In this document: in pieces, positions 24,601 through 35,692 of the stretch
Layout: the number at the start of each line of letters is the position of its first letter
Numbering within the stretch: the first letter of the stretch is position 1
DNA from: Agroathelia rolfsii
Taxonomy: Eukaryota > Basidiomycota > Agaricomycetes > Amylocorticiales > Amylocorticiaceae
NCBI GenBank assembly: GCA_018343915.1
Contig: JABRWF010000002.1
Span: 1,736,001-1,800,000, forward strand
DNA length: 64,000 nt
Direction of reading: 5' to 3'
Notes under the pieces: model-generated
Told to the model about the DNA's origin: nothing
The model's input: only the letters and a program-made list of their open reading frames with translations
The model's database searches: none
Translations under genes and position numbers: made by a program

Positions 24601-27600
24601 ATCACATCCATGTCACCTACGCTAGAGGCGTTGTATATCTCACGACGATACGGTGATGCACGCAAGCTGATCTCCGTCACTGAGTCACATCTCCGTTTCG
24701 CCCGGACTTTGCTCAACGGAAAACGCATATGGACTCCAAATGCTGCGGAATGCCTACTCGAGCAAGCTTTCTGTGCTCGAACGTTTGGGGCTGACACAAC
24801 AACACTTACGTCGAAGAGACCGTCCGTCGATCCCATCGACGACATTGCAGGCCTGATCAAAAAACGTGATCTAGGTACAACAATCCCTGCTGAAGCCATT
24901 CGCCTACTTCATGCCCTCTCCGCGCTCATTTCAACGCAGCCATCACCTCCATCTATAATTGGTCATTTGGCAGATGCAGAAGCAACCGTCGCATCACTAG
25001 TTCGCATTGCTCAACATCCATACGATGACCTTTCTCTTCGTTGTGCGATCTGGGACTTTATGGCCCTCGCCGTCGATACCGAGCCCGCTCTGGCCGTTAT
25101 ACTTGTCACAGGCACGTACCGCAGTCCTGCTTCCACCAAAGACAAGGAGAAGTCGCAGGAGAAGGCTAGAAGTAGCGAGGCGAAGCATTCAGGGGTTGAG
25201 AGTGCGTTTGATGTGGCGCGAAAGACGCTCGGCAATTGGAGTGCTTTGTGGGAGTCGAATCCCCAGCTTCTAGCGGGTGCTATGCACTTCCTCGAGGTCA
25301 CCTTCAAGCATGGTCTTGAGCATGCGAGTGTCTTGCAATCCATCCGAAAGGATGATTCGTTCTGGACAGACATTGCAGCGGTCTACGCCAAGGAGTTGGG
25401 TCCTGCGCCTGATTACAAGGCGAATGGTCGTACTGTCGTAGATGGCGTTCTTCAATCGAACCTTCATGAGGTTGTTACGATCCATTCTTATCGCACGCTC
25501 GTTAAATCACATGCGCTCCAGATCGTTGGTCTCGATGTCGAGAACTTCATGCGGTCGGTTTCCACAGACAAAGCTGCTCTTCCCAAGCCCCCCAGCTTCG
25601 ACAAGATCAAGAACACCTTCACGGATTCGACTCGGTTACGTGCCCTTACATCGGAAGCATCGGCGAACTCCTATGATCCAGAGCTGTATGATGAGTTAGT
25701 TGGCAGACTCAAGGCTAATGTCGGTGCAATTTCACTGGACCAGCTTCAGCATCTTCGCCCCCCTTCGGAGCGAGAATACGGAGACGGATATACATTTTCT
25801 GTGGACAAGCTTCGAGTATTCCTCAAACGACACCAGAACGCAGAAGATGCCATGCGAGAAGATCAAGCTGGCATGGAAGACCTGCTAACATCGGTCAACC
25901 TCAATCTTTCTTTAGCCCACGGCCAATCGTCGCTCCGTAAATCATGGCAGCATTTGCTCAAGCATGCCGTGGCCTATCTTCGTGATGACACCAAGGCTCG
26001 TTCAGTAGCATTATCGATAGCATCTTCTCTTGCTGCTGAATTCGCTAAGGAAACCCGCTCCGGTGATATGATGGCCTCAATCTGGAGCGAGGAGTTGTCG
26101 CTGCTTCTTGCTTTGGTGGAGGTGTCTTGGTTCTCAACAAACAGTACGGCAGATGACGTCAAGTCACTTGTCGCATTGTCGAGTAACGTCCGAAGCATCG
26201 TCTTGAGCTCTGCGCTACCGCCTATATCCTCACTCATGGGCAGCTATGCGTATCCCTTCCACGGCGTGCTGTTGCAAGTGATGTACTTCTGTATACGCGA
26301 GTGCCGGAATCTTTTCACTCGTACGAAGAGTATTCGTGCGGAAGATAGACTCGTTATCACAGCTCTTTTTGAGGCATCCCAAAATCTAACGATCAAGGCC
26401 CTGCGCTTTGCATTTGACTCAGCCCGAGCACGGTATGACATTAATCTGGATGCTGATATGGGCTTGCTTGTTGCGGTCTTTGACCAAGCTACACGTCTTG
26501 ATGTTGTACCATCACCATCACGTTGGCTCAGTCGTTGCCAAGAGGAGGACCTCATTCGCGCCAGTTTAGAACTATTCGCGTGCACGGATCTAGCTGGACT
26601 CTTCGATCTTAGTGCTTTGGTCACGCAGAAGCGACCCTTATATGCCCAACACATCCTGACCTTCCACATGTCGCTGGCTAGCATCCCTACCGCGGCGGAA
26701 CGTCTTGCGAATGAGGGGCTTCTCACTGCTTACGGTAATAACGCACTGAGTGCTGCTATCAACGCAGGATCACTTGAAACGACTTTACCTGAGCTCCCTG
26801 CACATCGCAGTCCTGCGCATACCAATTACTGCATGATGCTATCCATCGTCACCGCCGTGTCATTGGCCTTGGGTAGGCAAAATCACTTCTTCGACGTCGA
26901 GCTATGCTCGTTCGTCCAGTCCTGCGGTAACCAGATCCACCGGGCTCTGTCTTGGACCATCGACCAGCCGATCACGTTCCCTCTCCTCGACGAAATGGAC
27001 CGGACAGTCAATCTCTTCTACGCCATAGCTGAGAACTGTCCCACTACATCGAAAGATCCTTCAGTCGAACGGGTTCTGCGCGTGTTCTCTGCTCATGCAG
27101 TTTTGCTTCTCCAGCAGCTCAACTATGCGCTGACTCATCCCAATCAGCTGGCGAGATCTTTTGACCCCATCACGGTGCAAGATCGGTCGTTAGTGGAGCA
27201 AGAGCAGAAGGATACAAGCATGTCGGCCAGCGTATCCTACGACCCTGCCAGACGGCCGCTGTTGACCTCACTCATATACCGATTCTACAAGCTGTGCAGC
27301 GTCATCCTGCATACATTGAACCTTGTCAGCTGTGGCTTTACGGTTTTGACGGAACAGGTGGAATCTTGGCCAGCGCATGAGGCACTTATCATCCCGGTAC
27401 GTTTTGTGTTTATTTCGACGATCTTTTTATGTGAACACTTATTCAATATTTACAGCATTCAAAAGTGGTACTTGGTGAAAGGGCTTCGCTGGGTACGCTT
27501 CTTGAGCTTGGTAACGCAACGTTGGACATCTTGCGGGTGCTCATCAATCAACCTGCCGGACGCGCTATCCCATCTGCGTCAGGACCCCTAGCTCTGGACG

Positions 27601-27980
27601 TGCGTACCAGTGCCGAAACCTTACGGGGTAACCTCGAGGCCATCTTGTTCTATTCTGCCACCCAACTTGTGATGTGGATAACTAAGCCCGAGGATAACAC
27701 TGCCTACCAGGATGCGGAAAATGATGATTATCTCGAGCTGGGGGAGAGCAGTTATAGGATGGCAGAGGATTCGGGTCCGCGCTCACGCCAGCCTCGTACG
27801 GCGTTGGCGGATCGTGTCAGGAGGGGGATGAGGGGGGAGATCGTGGAGGATTTGCAGGGCTTGCTGAACAGGGCTAAACCGATCATTGCGAAGAGTGATT
27901 CGCTGTTGGGAAACAAGACGCCGGACATTTCGCAGATCCTTTCCGACTTCTTGCGCGAACGGGCTAGTCTTATGCTGTGA
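21698..27980 (+). CDS. NUP188: nucleoporin Nup188
   Basis: Predicted 2039-aa alpha-solenoid scaffold of the nuclear pore inner ring. Exons: 21698-21747, 21801-23071, 23123-27396, 27456-27980. The N-terminal third holds the recognisable Nup188 region: YQQLYSILLG, PFYYTERLFLLRVFLPLL, PVAIAQWSLQNLKEQLVLLE and IFWSMWGYVPCDGP. The rest is helical repeat sequence with few clear motifs, including an SH3-like stretch around VAGIGFTNSRSLRLPGGSIL and GGELLVVSWTHDYSGWGLL, as known for Nup188. No FG repeats, as expected for a scaffold Nup. It is somewhat longer than yeast (1655 aa) or human (1749 aa) Nup188. Exon 2 must end at 23071 with acceptor AGTCAG to read FKGLVISLVELV. The start codon is in a separate 50-nt exon encoding MSSSALTRSERSTVID. 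Confidence 0.85.
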
Positions 27981-28283
27981 TGATGTGATCTTTTTTTTTT
28001 TGATGAAAAAGTAGTATTTTTGCATATGCTAATGTAATATTGAAGACCTAACATGATGTTCACCTTGTAGGAGTAGGAGGGCGATTTAGAGGGCACGTGA
28101 TCTATGCTCCAGGGAAGTGGCCCTGAGATGACGTCATAGGGTGTGGACACTTTTAATTGGCACTTATCGATGCATCATGGTCATGCGTAGTTGCTACTTA
28201 TCACTCCAATACTATTAGTACCAGTTGTCCCCCCCCCCCCTCGAAGAGGGTCTCCCTCAACGACAACGACGACACCATCCTAG
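27981..28283. promoter_or_regulatory. intergenic promoter with CRE and E-box cores
   Basis: 303 bp between Nup188 and the next gene. It holds CACGTG (28094-28099) and the full palindrome TGACGTCA (28129-28136), the binding core of ATF/CREB-type bZIP factors, 148 bp before the start codon. A C-run lies at 28230-28239. Factor identity is not known. Confidence 0.4.
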
Positions 28284-31022
28284 ATGAGTACACCGGCATC
28301 CCCATCCACCTCCTTCCAACCCCGCAAAGAGTTCGCCAGAGATGACACGCGCTCCAACTCATTTGCGTTGATGGCCATCGCTGGCTCCAACCTCCTTCGT
28401 CTCTATTCGTTCCAGTTCTCGCTTGTCAGCCTCTTCAGGCGTCTCCTGGAGCAGAGACATTTACTAGCCAACTATCGTGAAGATTCTGTCCATAGTTTCT
28501 ACGAATTCGCTCTAGAGAGCAAGCCGTGGGCCGATTCAAAAGGCCTCAACTCCGAGCGCTTCTTGCTCGAAATCATAGCCATTGTATATCGACATGGGTA
28601 CTCCTACGTATCCAGTATCAACTATGGGAGAGAGCCTGATGAAAGGCTTGCCATGACATTCTCGTGTCCAACCCAGTTATTGGAATCCCAAGCCCATTTG
28701 TCTATCTTACCCTCGCATACTCTGGGAGCACCCGAAATGTCTTATGATGGATTTACGCTCCAAACTCCAACAAATTACCGTGTTCCATTTGCCTTGTCAT
28801 TTACATCTGCCACAACGCTCCGGGTGATTAATCCACCTCTGCATGCGACACCGGCTATCTTGGCTGCTGTGAAAGACTCCTGGCCACGAGGTGTAGATTC
28901 AGAAAAGAAGATAGGAGACGCGTGTTATGAATTTAAGCTACGTGGATATAAATGTATTTTTTTCCCTGAATTTTTAAATGCGTGTGCCCATCTAATACAT
29001 TGTGTCATAGGGTTCCAAGCCGACACGTTTGCGACGGATTCACTCAAGTACATTTTATCCCTCTTGAACGCCCTAGATGCGCGCGGCTTTGTCTTGCTCG
29101 CCTCTTTGTCCCTTTCTAGTCGCTCCCGTACCAAGGACCTATGGATATTCACAGGTCCTCCACCGCCTGCAGATGGAGTCGACACGTCCATCTACGACTC
29201 CTTTGCCATGCAGCCGATCTCCATGCAGAATTCCGAAAAGGGCCTTGGCGCGGATCTACGACGATCTACGACAGGTCCTACGCGCAGAGTACCCCCTCCG
29301 TATTCGGCGCGCTCACCCTTTACGCCTGCACTTGATTCCAAATCGTTTGCCATAGGTGGGGCGCAGAGCCAGCACCAGCGTTCCGCCACAGATGGAAACA
29401 TCAACGTACCCCCCGGCGGCGGCCCGTACCCCCCTCCTCCGCTCCCACCGCGACCTAATCCGAATACACAAACAGACCAACGGAGCTCGTCGCGTAGCTC
29501 GTTCGGGGGCCGCAATATCTTGCGCAAGGCGCCGAGGGCCCAGGTGCCTGTGTCGGTTGTGTCAGAGGACCTGGAGCGCGCGACATTGCCTAGCGTAGGC
29601 AGCAGCGCAGTTAACATGACAGGCGTCGGGACTGGTATGGCAGGCTGGTACCCTGCAGATCAGCACCATCCAGAAGAACATGGGGAAGAGCAAGGCGGTG
29701 GCGAAGTAATTTATTCTACTTCCAATTACCCTCCTCCTGATCTTCGATACGAAGACGAGCGGCTCCACGGCGGAGACGAAAGTGATCACGACGATGGGGT
29801 TCCTGAATTTGAGCAACAGGAAGACTTTTCTTCAAATGAAGACGGGATGGACAGTGCAGCAGAAGCGGGTCCCTCCACACTAAGGGGGTTCAACAGCTAC
29901 GACTACAACGGCTCCCCCTCTACCCAGCCCACGAGTCATGCCTCTCCTCAACCATCATCGTCTCATGAAGGGTCTACCAGTGCCGCTACTCGGCCAGGAC
30001 TTCTAGGAAAGGGCGTTTTTGCTGGCGGCGACTCGGATTTCTCAGCCTTCAGCGCTGAGCACAGTAGAAACACGCAAGGATTCAGCCGTGATTTGGGTAT
30101 GATCCGCACAGACGTTTTCCGGGGCCACGATGGGCCGCAGTCGGCGAGGGAGGAAGATGACGATCGGGAAGAGGAAGAGATCGATGCAACGTCGGGGGAT
30201 GCCCCACGGCAGCCGTTCGTCCGGCGCACCTCATCGACACCCGCCTTCCCTGGTGCTTGGGCGCCTTCGCCGGAGAAGGAAAAGGAAGAGCCCACTGCTA
30301 CCCGGCCTGCTCCGGTGGATGAGGTCCCAGAGGATGGTGAACTTGAAGAGACCTCCTCAGACAATAATAAGCAAGTATCCAGCTCACCGCGAGAACACCA
30401 ATCTGTTCAGAGTGTAGAGCCGGCGCATCGTGTGAAGCTGATGTCGTTCTTGGGAAGGAAGAGCCATGTTGGTGTGGTGGGGAACATCGAGGATCCTGCC
30501 CCACAGGTGCCTCCTGTGCCTACAGCCCCCGCCGGTGCTGGTGTGAACCCAAACGACGCGGATGGGGCCGGGTGGGTGTACATCGACACATCGAGGCCTG
30601 GTGCCCCGAGCGATCAGAAACAACAGGTGCCACACGATGTAGGGGATAAAGATCCCGTAGAGGGTCAGGCCCAAGTCGACGGAGCGGCGGCTGCGTATGC
30701 GCATCATCATCAGAACAACAACTCGGGCTCGGTTGGAGAAGATAGCGCGTCGACCAGCGATAGAGGCTCGCGACCGTCTTCCCCTGTTGCGCAGAATAAC
30801 GGCACGATGGCCCCGGGCACGCCGGATAAGACAGCAAAGGAGCTTGATGGTACGGGCGATCCGGGCACAGAAGGCAAGAAGCGCCGCTTTTTCAGTCTCA
30901 GAGATCGGAGTAAGGGGCATGATGAGAGTGGCGGTGGGCATACTGTGGTAGCAGGCTCGCCCACCAGTCCCAAGGCAACCAAGAGTGGGCTTCGTGATAG
31001 GTTGAAGAAACAGCTGGGTTAG
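28284..31022 (+). CDS. conserved basidiomycete protein of unknown function
   Basis: Predicted 893 aa, exons 28284-28953 and 29011-31022. I do not recognise a named domain. Residues about 25-310 are well ordered; the remainder is Pro/Ser/Glu-rich and disordered, with runs such as PPPPLPPRP, and ends in a basic tail (GLRDRLKKQLG). The ordered part appears to contain two related units. One is LLEIIAIVYRHGYSYVSSIN followed by GREPDERLAMTFS. The other is ILSLLNALDARGFVLLASLS followed by SRSRTKDLWIFTG. They are joined by a linker with YEFKLRGYKWFQ. The single 57-nt intron (28954-29010) splits the Trp codon of GYKWF. No signal peptide or membrane segment. The tail KKRRFFSLRDRSK has potential basic phosphorylation sites. 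Confidence 0.75.
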   Translation: MSTPASPSTSFQPRKEFARDDTRSNSFALMAIAGSNLLRLYSFQFSLVSLFRRLLEQRHLLANYREDSVHSFYEFALESKPWADSKGLNSERFLLEIIAIVYRHGYSYVSSINYGREPDERLAMTFSCPTQLLESQAHLSILPSHTLGAPEMSYDGFTLQTPTNYRVPFALSFTSATTLRVINPPLHATPAILAAVKDSWPRGVDSEKKIGDACYEFKLRGYKCIFFPEFLNACAHLIHCVIGFQADTFATDSLKYILSLLNALDARGFVLLASLSLSSRSRTKDLWIFTGPPPPADGVDTSIYDSFAMQPISMQNSEKGLGADLRRSTTGPTRRVPPPYSARSPFTPALDSKSFAIGGAQSQHQRSATDGNINVPPGGGPYPPPPLPPRPNPNTQTDQRSSSRSSFGGRNILRKAPRAQVPVSVVSEDLERATLPSVGSSAVNMTGVGTGMAGWYPADQHHPEEHGEEQGGGEVIYSTSNYPPPDLRYEDERLHGGDESDHDDGVPEFEQQEDFSSNEDGMDSAAEAGPSTLRGFNSYDYNGSPSTQPTSHASPQPSSSHEGSTSAATRPGLLGKGVFAGGDSDFSAFSAEHSRNTQGFSRDLGMIRTDVFRGHDGPQSAREEDDDREEEEIDATSGDAPRQPFVRRTSSTPAFPGAWAPSPEKEKEEPTATRPAPVDEVPEDGELEETSSDNNKQVSSSPREHQSVQSVEPAHRVKLMSFLGRKSHVGVVGNIEDPAPQVPPVPTAPAGAGVNPNDADGAGWVYIDTSRPGAPSDQKQQVPHDVGDKDPVEGQAQVDGAAAAYAHHHQNNNSGSVGEDSASTSDRGSRPSSPVAQNNGTMAPGTPDKTAKELDGTGDPGTEGKKRRFFSLRDRSKGHDESGGGHTVVAGSPTSPKATKSGLRDRLKKQLG

Positions 31023-31330
31023 GTGGGCCTTTGAAGTTGAGAGTTCTTTCTTCGTAACTGCAACTGTACTGCATGTAATATTGTTGTTATGATCCCTTTT
31101 TCCTCTTTCCCCTTCAACTATTGTGGAGCGGACAATATGACCGTTGGATCTGTTTTGTAATATAACATTTCATCCCTTGGATTCCCCCATTTACATCGTA
31201 CATATATTCACAGATTCGTTTGTCACTACTACTATCAAGATTCTGGATCGTACTACCTTGGACATTATGAATGAATATTGTGGATTATTATCATCACCTC
31301 TCTCTTTTTTTCTTCTTCCCTTTTTGTTCA
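31023..31330. other. convergent spacer
   Basis: 308 bp of AT-rich sequence between the stop codons of the unknown protein gene and the MATE gene. Expected to hold both 3' UTRs and polyadenylation sites. No gene. Confidence 0.5.
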
Positions 31331-34300
31331 TTATACCTCAACGAGCCCCTTGATCATCTTCATGCTATCCTCCTCGTTCGATTGCATTCCTTTTCCTTTC
31401 CCGGTGCCTGTCTGATCCTCAGCAGTACCAGCGTTAGCACCTGCGATATTATGGCCGTCGTCGCCACTATTATCATCACGACCATCCGATCCCGCCTGGT
31501 GGTCATCCCCATCTCTATTCTTCCTGTTCTTGTCCTTGTTCTCGTTCTTCTTATCCAAGCCCCGGGAGCTGACCACCACCGCAAACTCTCCATGCAACAC
31601 ACCCGGCACACGGGCCAAGACCATCGCGCTCGCCAAAACGGCATACACGAGTGAGAGCGCCAGGCCGGCCCACAAGCCTGCGAGACCGGCGATGTTGATG
31701 CCGAAGAGTGTGTCGCCGCTGATGATGGGTATAGAGGAGGAGGAGGAGGAGGAGGCGGTGGTGGTAAAAGCAACGTCAGGTGGTGCTAATAATGCGTGCG
31801 ATGGGCCCGGGAGGGACGAGGATAATTGAGGGCCCAGGGCGAAGTAGACGCCGAGTGGGATACCGAAGAGGTAGTCTGCGCTTGCTTTTAAGGCGGGGAA
31901 GGTCGCCTGTATGATAAGATGGTGTTTCAATCAGAGTGTAAACTATGAGATAAAAGGTCAAGTGGGTGGGGAGACTTACAGATCGCCCGAGCGTTGTAAG
32001 TGTACCATCGACCCATGCGCTAAGCGCTTGTGTGGTGCAGAAGATGGTGAGAACGACTGTGGCCTGGGAGACTTCTTGCATGATGGCTGGATCATATACG
32101 TGCATCGATCAACAACACATGGGAAGAGTGATGGAGAGAACCTTGGACTCGTACCAGGATCGGAGTTGAACGCCTTCGCCCAGGCGCCTTGGGAGGCAAG
32201 CAGGAGTGTACTACATTCGAAAAAGAAGATACAAAAAGCCACATACATTACATTAGATATATTATAGAAATGCAAAAACAAAACTGTCCATGTCACTTAC
32301 AAAATGAACCCACACACGCCACACGTCCCGAGGAGGCCCACACCGATCGCGACACGCGCGCGGGTCCACTGCTGTGCCGCGAGTAGCTTCGAAATCCTGA
32401 TCCATCGATCCATGAATCAGTCCAGATCAGAGATGGAAGGTGCGAATGAGTGAAGCAAATAGGTAGTCGTTTATCACAAATCAGAAAAAAGAAAGGAGAC
32501 GCTAGCGCAATACAAGAAACTTCACCTCTTCCCCATGGCTCCATTCACCGCGAGCGGTACCTGGTGGATCGTACTTACACCGACGAGGAGCACGGACTGA
32601 GCCGCTAACGCGCGGCTGCCGAGCATGGTCGTCGCAACTTGGTAAGAGTAAGATTGCGATTGTTAGCATGGGCCAATGAGATATATATCCATACGAATTT
32701 CTGGACTTACTGGATAGGAGATCTTTGGACCATACTTGCGCAGCTGCCTTGGCTGTTTGTAGATGGACCATGTGAGATACAAAGGGAACATATAATAAAT
32801 AAATAAAAGGAAGAAAAATAGACATACCGACACCACCAGTACCATACTTGATGAGGTACCACATGCCTTTCAAGAACGGACCGGCGTCCTCTTTCTCCTC
32901 TTCCATTCCTTCTGCTTGAACGTTGACGTTATTGCTTTTGCTTTTGTTCTTTTGTACATCGTCACTGTCGTCTTCCTGTATGAAATTTTCCTGTCCCAAG
33001 AGAGTAGTAGGAGTCGAAGGACCAGAGGCAGGCGCGACAGACTCGAGCATGCTCCCATAATTTGCGAAGCCAGAGACGATCTCGCCCTCGGTTTCGACAA
33101 GGACGTCACCTAAGCCGGAGCCGTTGCCGCTTTCTTGAGGCTGTTCAACGTCTGCGTTGATATCACCGTCATTTTTATTGCCATTCTCCCGTCTGGAGCG
33201 AAGCCAATCTTGTAAGGTCTTGCACAGCAAGTATATTCCCAATAAAGCCGCCGTGAGCGTGTGGCTGGCGACGACAGCGAGCGGGGCGCCCTCTGGACCG
33301 AGGTTAAAACGGGTAGGGGAGTTTACTGTACATATGAAGCAATGAATGAATAAATAAATAAAAACGCATATGGGCACCCATGGGAGTCACGTCTTACCAA
33401 GTAGATAGTTGAGGCCGATATTGAGCGGCGCCACGAAGGACATGGTTTTTGTGAATGCGCCGGTCAGGCCTGCTGCTACGAGATAACGTCTAAAGTAAAC
33501 GAAACAAGGCTGTATTTAATTGATTGCTTTTCGAGCATGAAAACGGCAGAACCCACTTGGCTATTTCAACGAAGACAAAGGACGGCAGACCCAGGGCAGC
33601 ATATCGCAAGAGGGAGCTGGCGATATCTGCCACATCGGAATCATTCTTCAACAGTCGGTGCATGCTCGGTTTTGAATCGAGCCAGAAGGTCATAATCGGC
33701 TTGAAGTGACCGATAATGGGAATCAGCTGCTCAATCACCAACTAAAAACCGATTGATTGACTCACGATTAAGCAAAATAACAACAGTAATCCCACGCGCA
33801 AACACCACACCCGCGCTGTTTTGGGTGTCGAGACAGCGTCGAGGGCGGTGACGATACCTTGGAGGAAGCTGTAGCCTGTAATATTGGACACCATGGTACT
33901 GACGGTGCTGGCGGAGAGGGCCTGTGTGGAGAGGTTGCCCAAGGAGACGGTGGGGGCTACGAGAACAGAGTGTTCGTGAATCGCGGTGCTGGAGGTAGCA
34001 GATCGAAAGATTAGAAGGGGCATAGACGATATCATCACGATGCTTACTAGAGAACAGGGCCAGCACGAAGAGCGAGGATGGCACATTCCCGCAGAAACAT
34101 GCGTGGAAGGGACTCGGTAGGCGGGGCATCGCGTTCGAGATCGACGTCTGGGACGTATTTCAGCAGCGGGGCGGCCAGACGGCGAGCAGTACGGGTTACA
34201 TAGTCTTGTGCCAAGGTCTTTGGGTTCTGGCTGAGGACATTGCGGGCCTTGGCAAGGAGAGGAGAGCGTTCTGCCAAGCCTTTCTTGATATCTTCTGGAG

Positions 34301-34367
34301 ACAAGGACTGGCTGGAGAGAGATCGAGAACGGATGACCAGCTTTTTGAGAGAGTTGAGAGTGGGCAT
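31331..34367 (-). CDS. MATE family multidrug/toxin extrusion transporter
   Basis: Predicted 750-aa membrane antiporter. Eleven exons: 34367-34048, 33988-33766, 33699-33557, 33489-33398, 33325-32828, 32752-32711, 32637-32526, 32396-32301, 32210-32155, 32074-31980, 31906-31331. About 100 N-terminal cytosolic residues precede TM1. MATE hallmarks: VSLGNLSTQALSASTVSTMV, NITGYSFLQGIVTALDAV, DVADIASSLLRYAALGLPSF, KRYLVAAGLTGAF, and in the second half TTMLGSRALAAQSVLL and the VPLAVNGAM region. An acidic, Asn/Glu-rich loop of about 100 residues (near 305-410) separates the halves, and a hydrophilic tail of about 90 residues follows the last TM. Intron 2 (33700-33765) is set by alignment to the TM3 pattern LLLLFCLIPIMTFW; a shorter intron is possible. 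Substrate unknown; membrane (plasma or vacuolar) not decided. Confidence 0.82.
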
Positions 34368-34822
34368 TGTTTTTTTGCCTATAAAAAAAATAAAAATAAA
34401 AAAGCAAAGGAGAGAGAGGTCATATATGCAAAGCAGACTATATCTTATAGAGCGAAACGAATAGGGAATCTTGTTCGGTTGAATCTGTCAATCATTGGCA
34501 TCTGACCACAGTCTATCTATCCCCCTTCCGCAATCAGCCCGGTTCAATAGAAGCAACTCATGGGCGGCTGCCTCCTGATAAGCCATCCAAGATATCAGCG
34601 CTATATTATCAGTGGCTGCATACCATTGCAAGAACAGACGCATATACTGAGGTAGGGGGTCAGTCATCATCCTCGGCGGAAGTAAATCTTAGTGGCGCAA
34701 TTTGCAGGTTAGCTCCCTTCATCTCCGAGCAATTCTCACTCTTTCCTCCATCCATGGCCCCTTTTCGTCTTCCCTCGTGGCTAGGATCCCAGCAAAGGAT
34801 GAATACAATTCCAGAAAGACAA
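34368..34822. other. spacer between prefoldin and MATE genes
   Basis: 455 bp. It holds the prefoldin 3' UTR and the MATE promoter on the minus strand. An in-frame extension of prefoldin exon 4 runs to 34719 but is better explained as read-through of an intron. No separate gene. Confidence 0.45.
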
Positions 34823-35445
34823 TCACCAGTCTATTGCTTGGGCGCATGTTGGAACTGTTGAGGTCGAGGGATTCCATCGTTAGCACGAAACATGCATGGA
34901 GCTCAATCAGACGTCGACGCACAATATCGCGCAGCTGACCCTGCGCCTCATTGAACTGCTTCTCTAAAAACTTGGCCTATCCTACCATTAGCACCCTTTA
35001 ATTTATTTTTATAAAAAAAAAATCACAGACTGTACCTTTTTGTTCAGGTTGTTGATATCATCCGTTAGCTCTTTTTCCTCTTTTTTCATCTCTGCCTCCA
35101 TCGTGCTATGGGGAACCATCATAAACCTATAAGGATAATCAGCAACAATTGTGGTTGCATAATATTGAATTACCGTACATCTTTCCAACACCCTTGTAAA
35201 GATTCACATCCTTGTCCAGCTGAGAGATTTCATCGATCGTGAGCTGCTGTATACGACGCTCTCGCTCTTTGGCAGCTGTTTGCTGGCGAGAGACATTGAG
35301 AGCGCGCTGAGACTGGACGGCTGTTTGTTGGATCTGGACGAGGATCTGCGCAGCAAGCAATAGAATGAGCCAGTCATGTTATTTCCATTTATCCAGAAAG
35401 TAATCCAAACACCTTTCTCAGTGTTTCGTCCGGGAGTGCAGACAT
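34823..35445 (-). CDS. PFD1: prefoldin subunit 1
   Basis: Predicted 128-aa beta-type prefoldin, part of the hexameric co-chaperone that delivers actin and tubulin to CCT. Exons 35445-35413, 35345-35179, 35126-35036, 34976-34913, 34854-34823. Two coiled coils: ILVQIQQTAVQSQRALNVSR with QLTIDEISQL, and MEAEMKKEEKELTDDINNLN with AKFLEKQFNEAQGQLRDIV, joined by the beta hairpin around NLYKGVGKMFMMVP. The last intron (34855-34912, 58 nt) has a CTAAC branch site and gives a normal length (human PFDN1 is 122 aa). Without it the frame stays open to 34719 (182 aa). Divergent from Snu114 (247 bp), a plausible co-regulated housekeeping pair. Confidence 0.85.
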
Positions 35446-35692
35446 TGTCGACCACAAGCAAGCAGAACAAGTGACGAGATCTTTCCAATGAGGGCGCGGG
35501 TGTCTTTTTGTGAATTTGCTTCCTTTGCACACTTTCTTACGCGCGCCGCGACTTGCTGCAAGTTGTTGGCCTGGCTTAAAACAACTTACACGCTTTATAA
35601 CATCATCGTCTGCTTTTCCTCATATATCTCTCCCTCTCTGTCCATAACTAGTTCTATTTTCTCGTGTCTCTGCCTAACCACCTACTCACGCT

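Noticed and set aside
28925..30941. Long antisense frames inside the unknown protein gene
   Set aside because: They mirror the biased codons of the disordered coding region on the other strand.
31530..31829. Plus-strand frames across the MATE C-terminal exon
   Set aside because: Shadow of the acidic tail and Ser run encoded on the minus strand.
33700..33765. 39-nt intron in the MATE gene
   Set aside because: An acceptor 27 bases further (CTTCAAG) gives a 66-nt intron and a TM3 that fits the family pattern better.
34719..34976. Prefoldin subunit 1 with a 60-residue C-terminal extension
   Set aside because: A 58-nt intron with good splice and branch sites removes it and gives a normal-length subunit.
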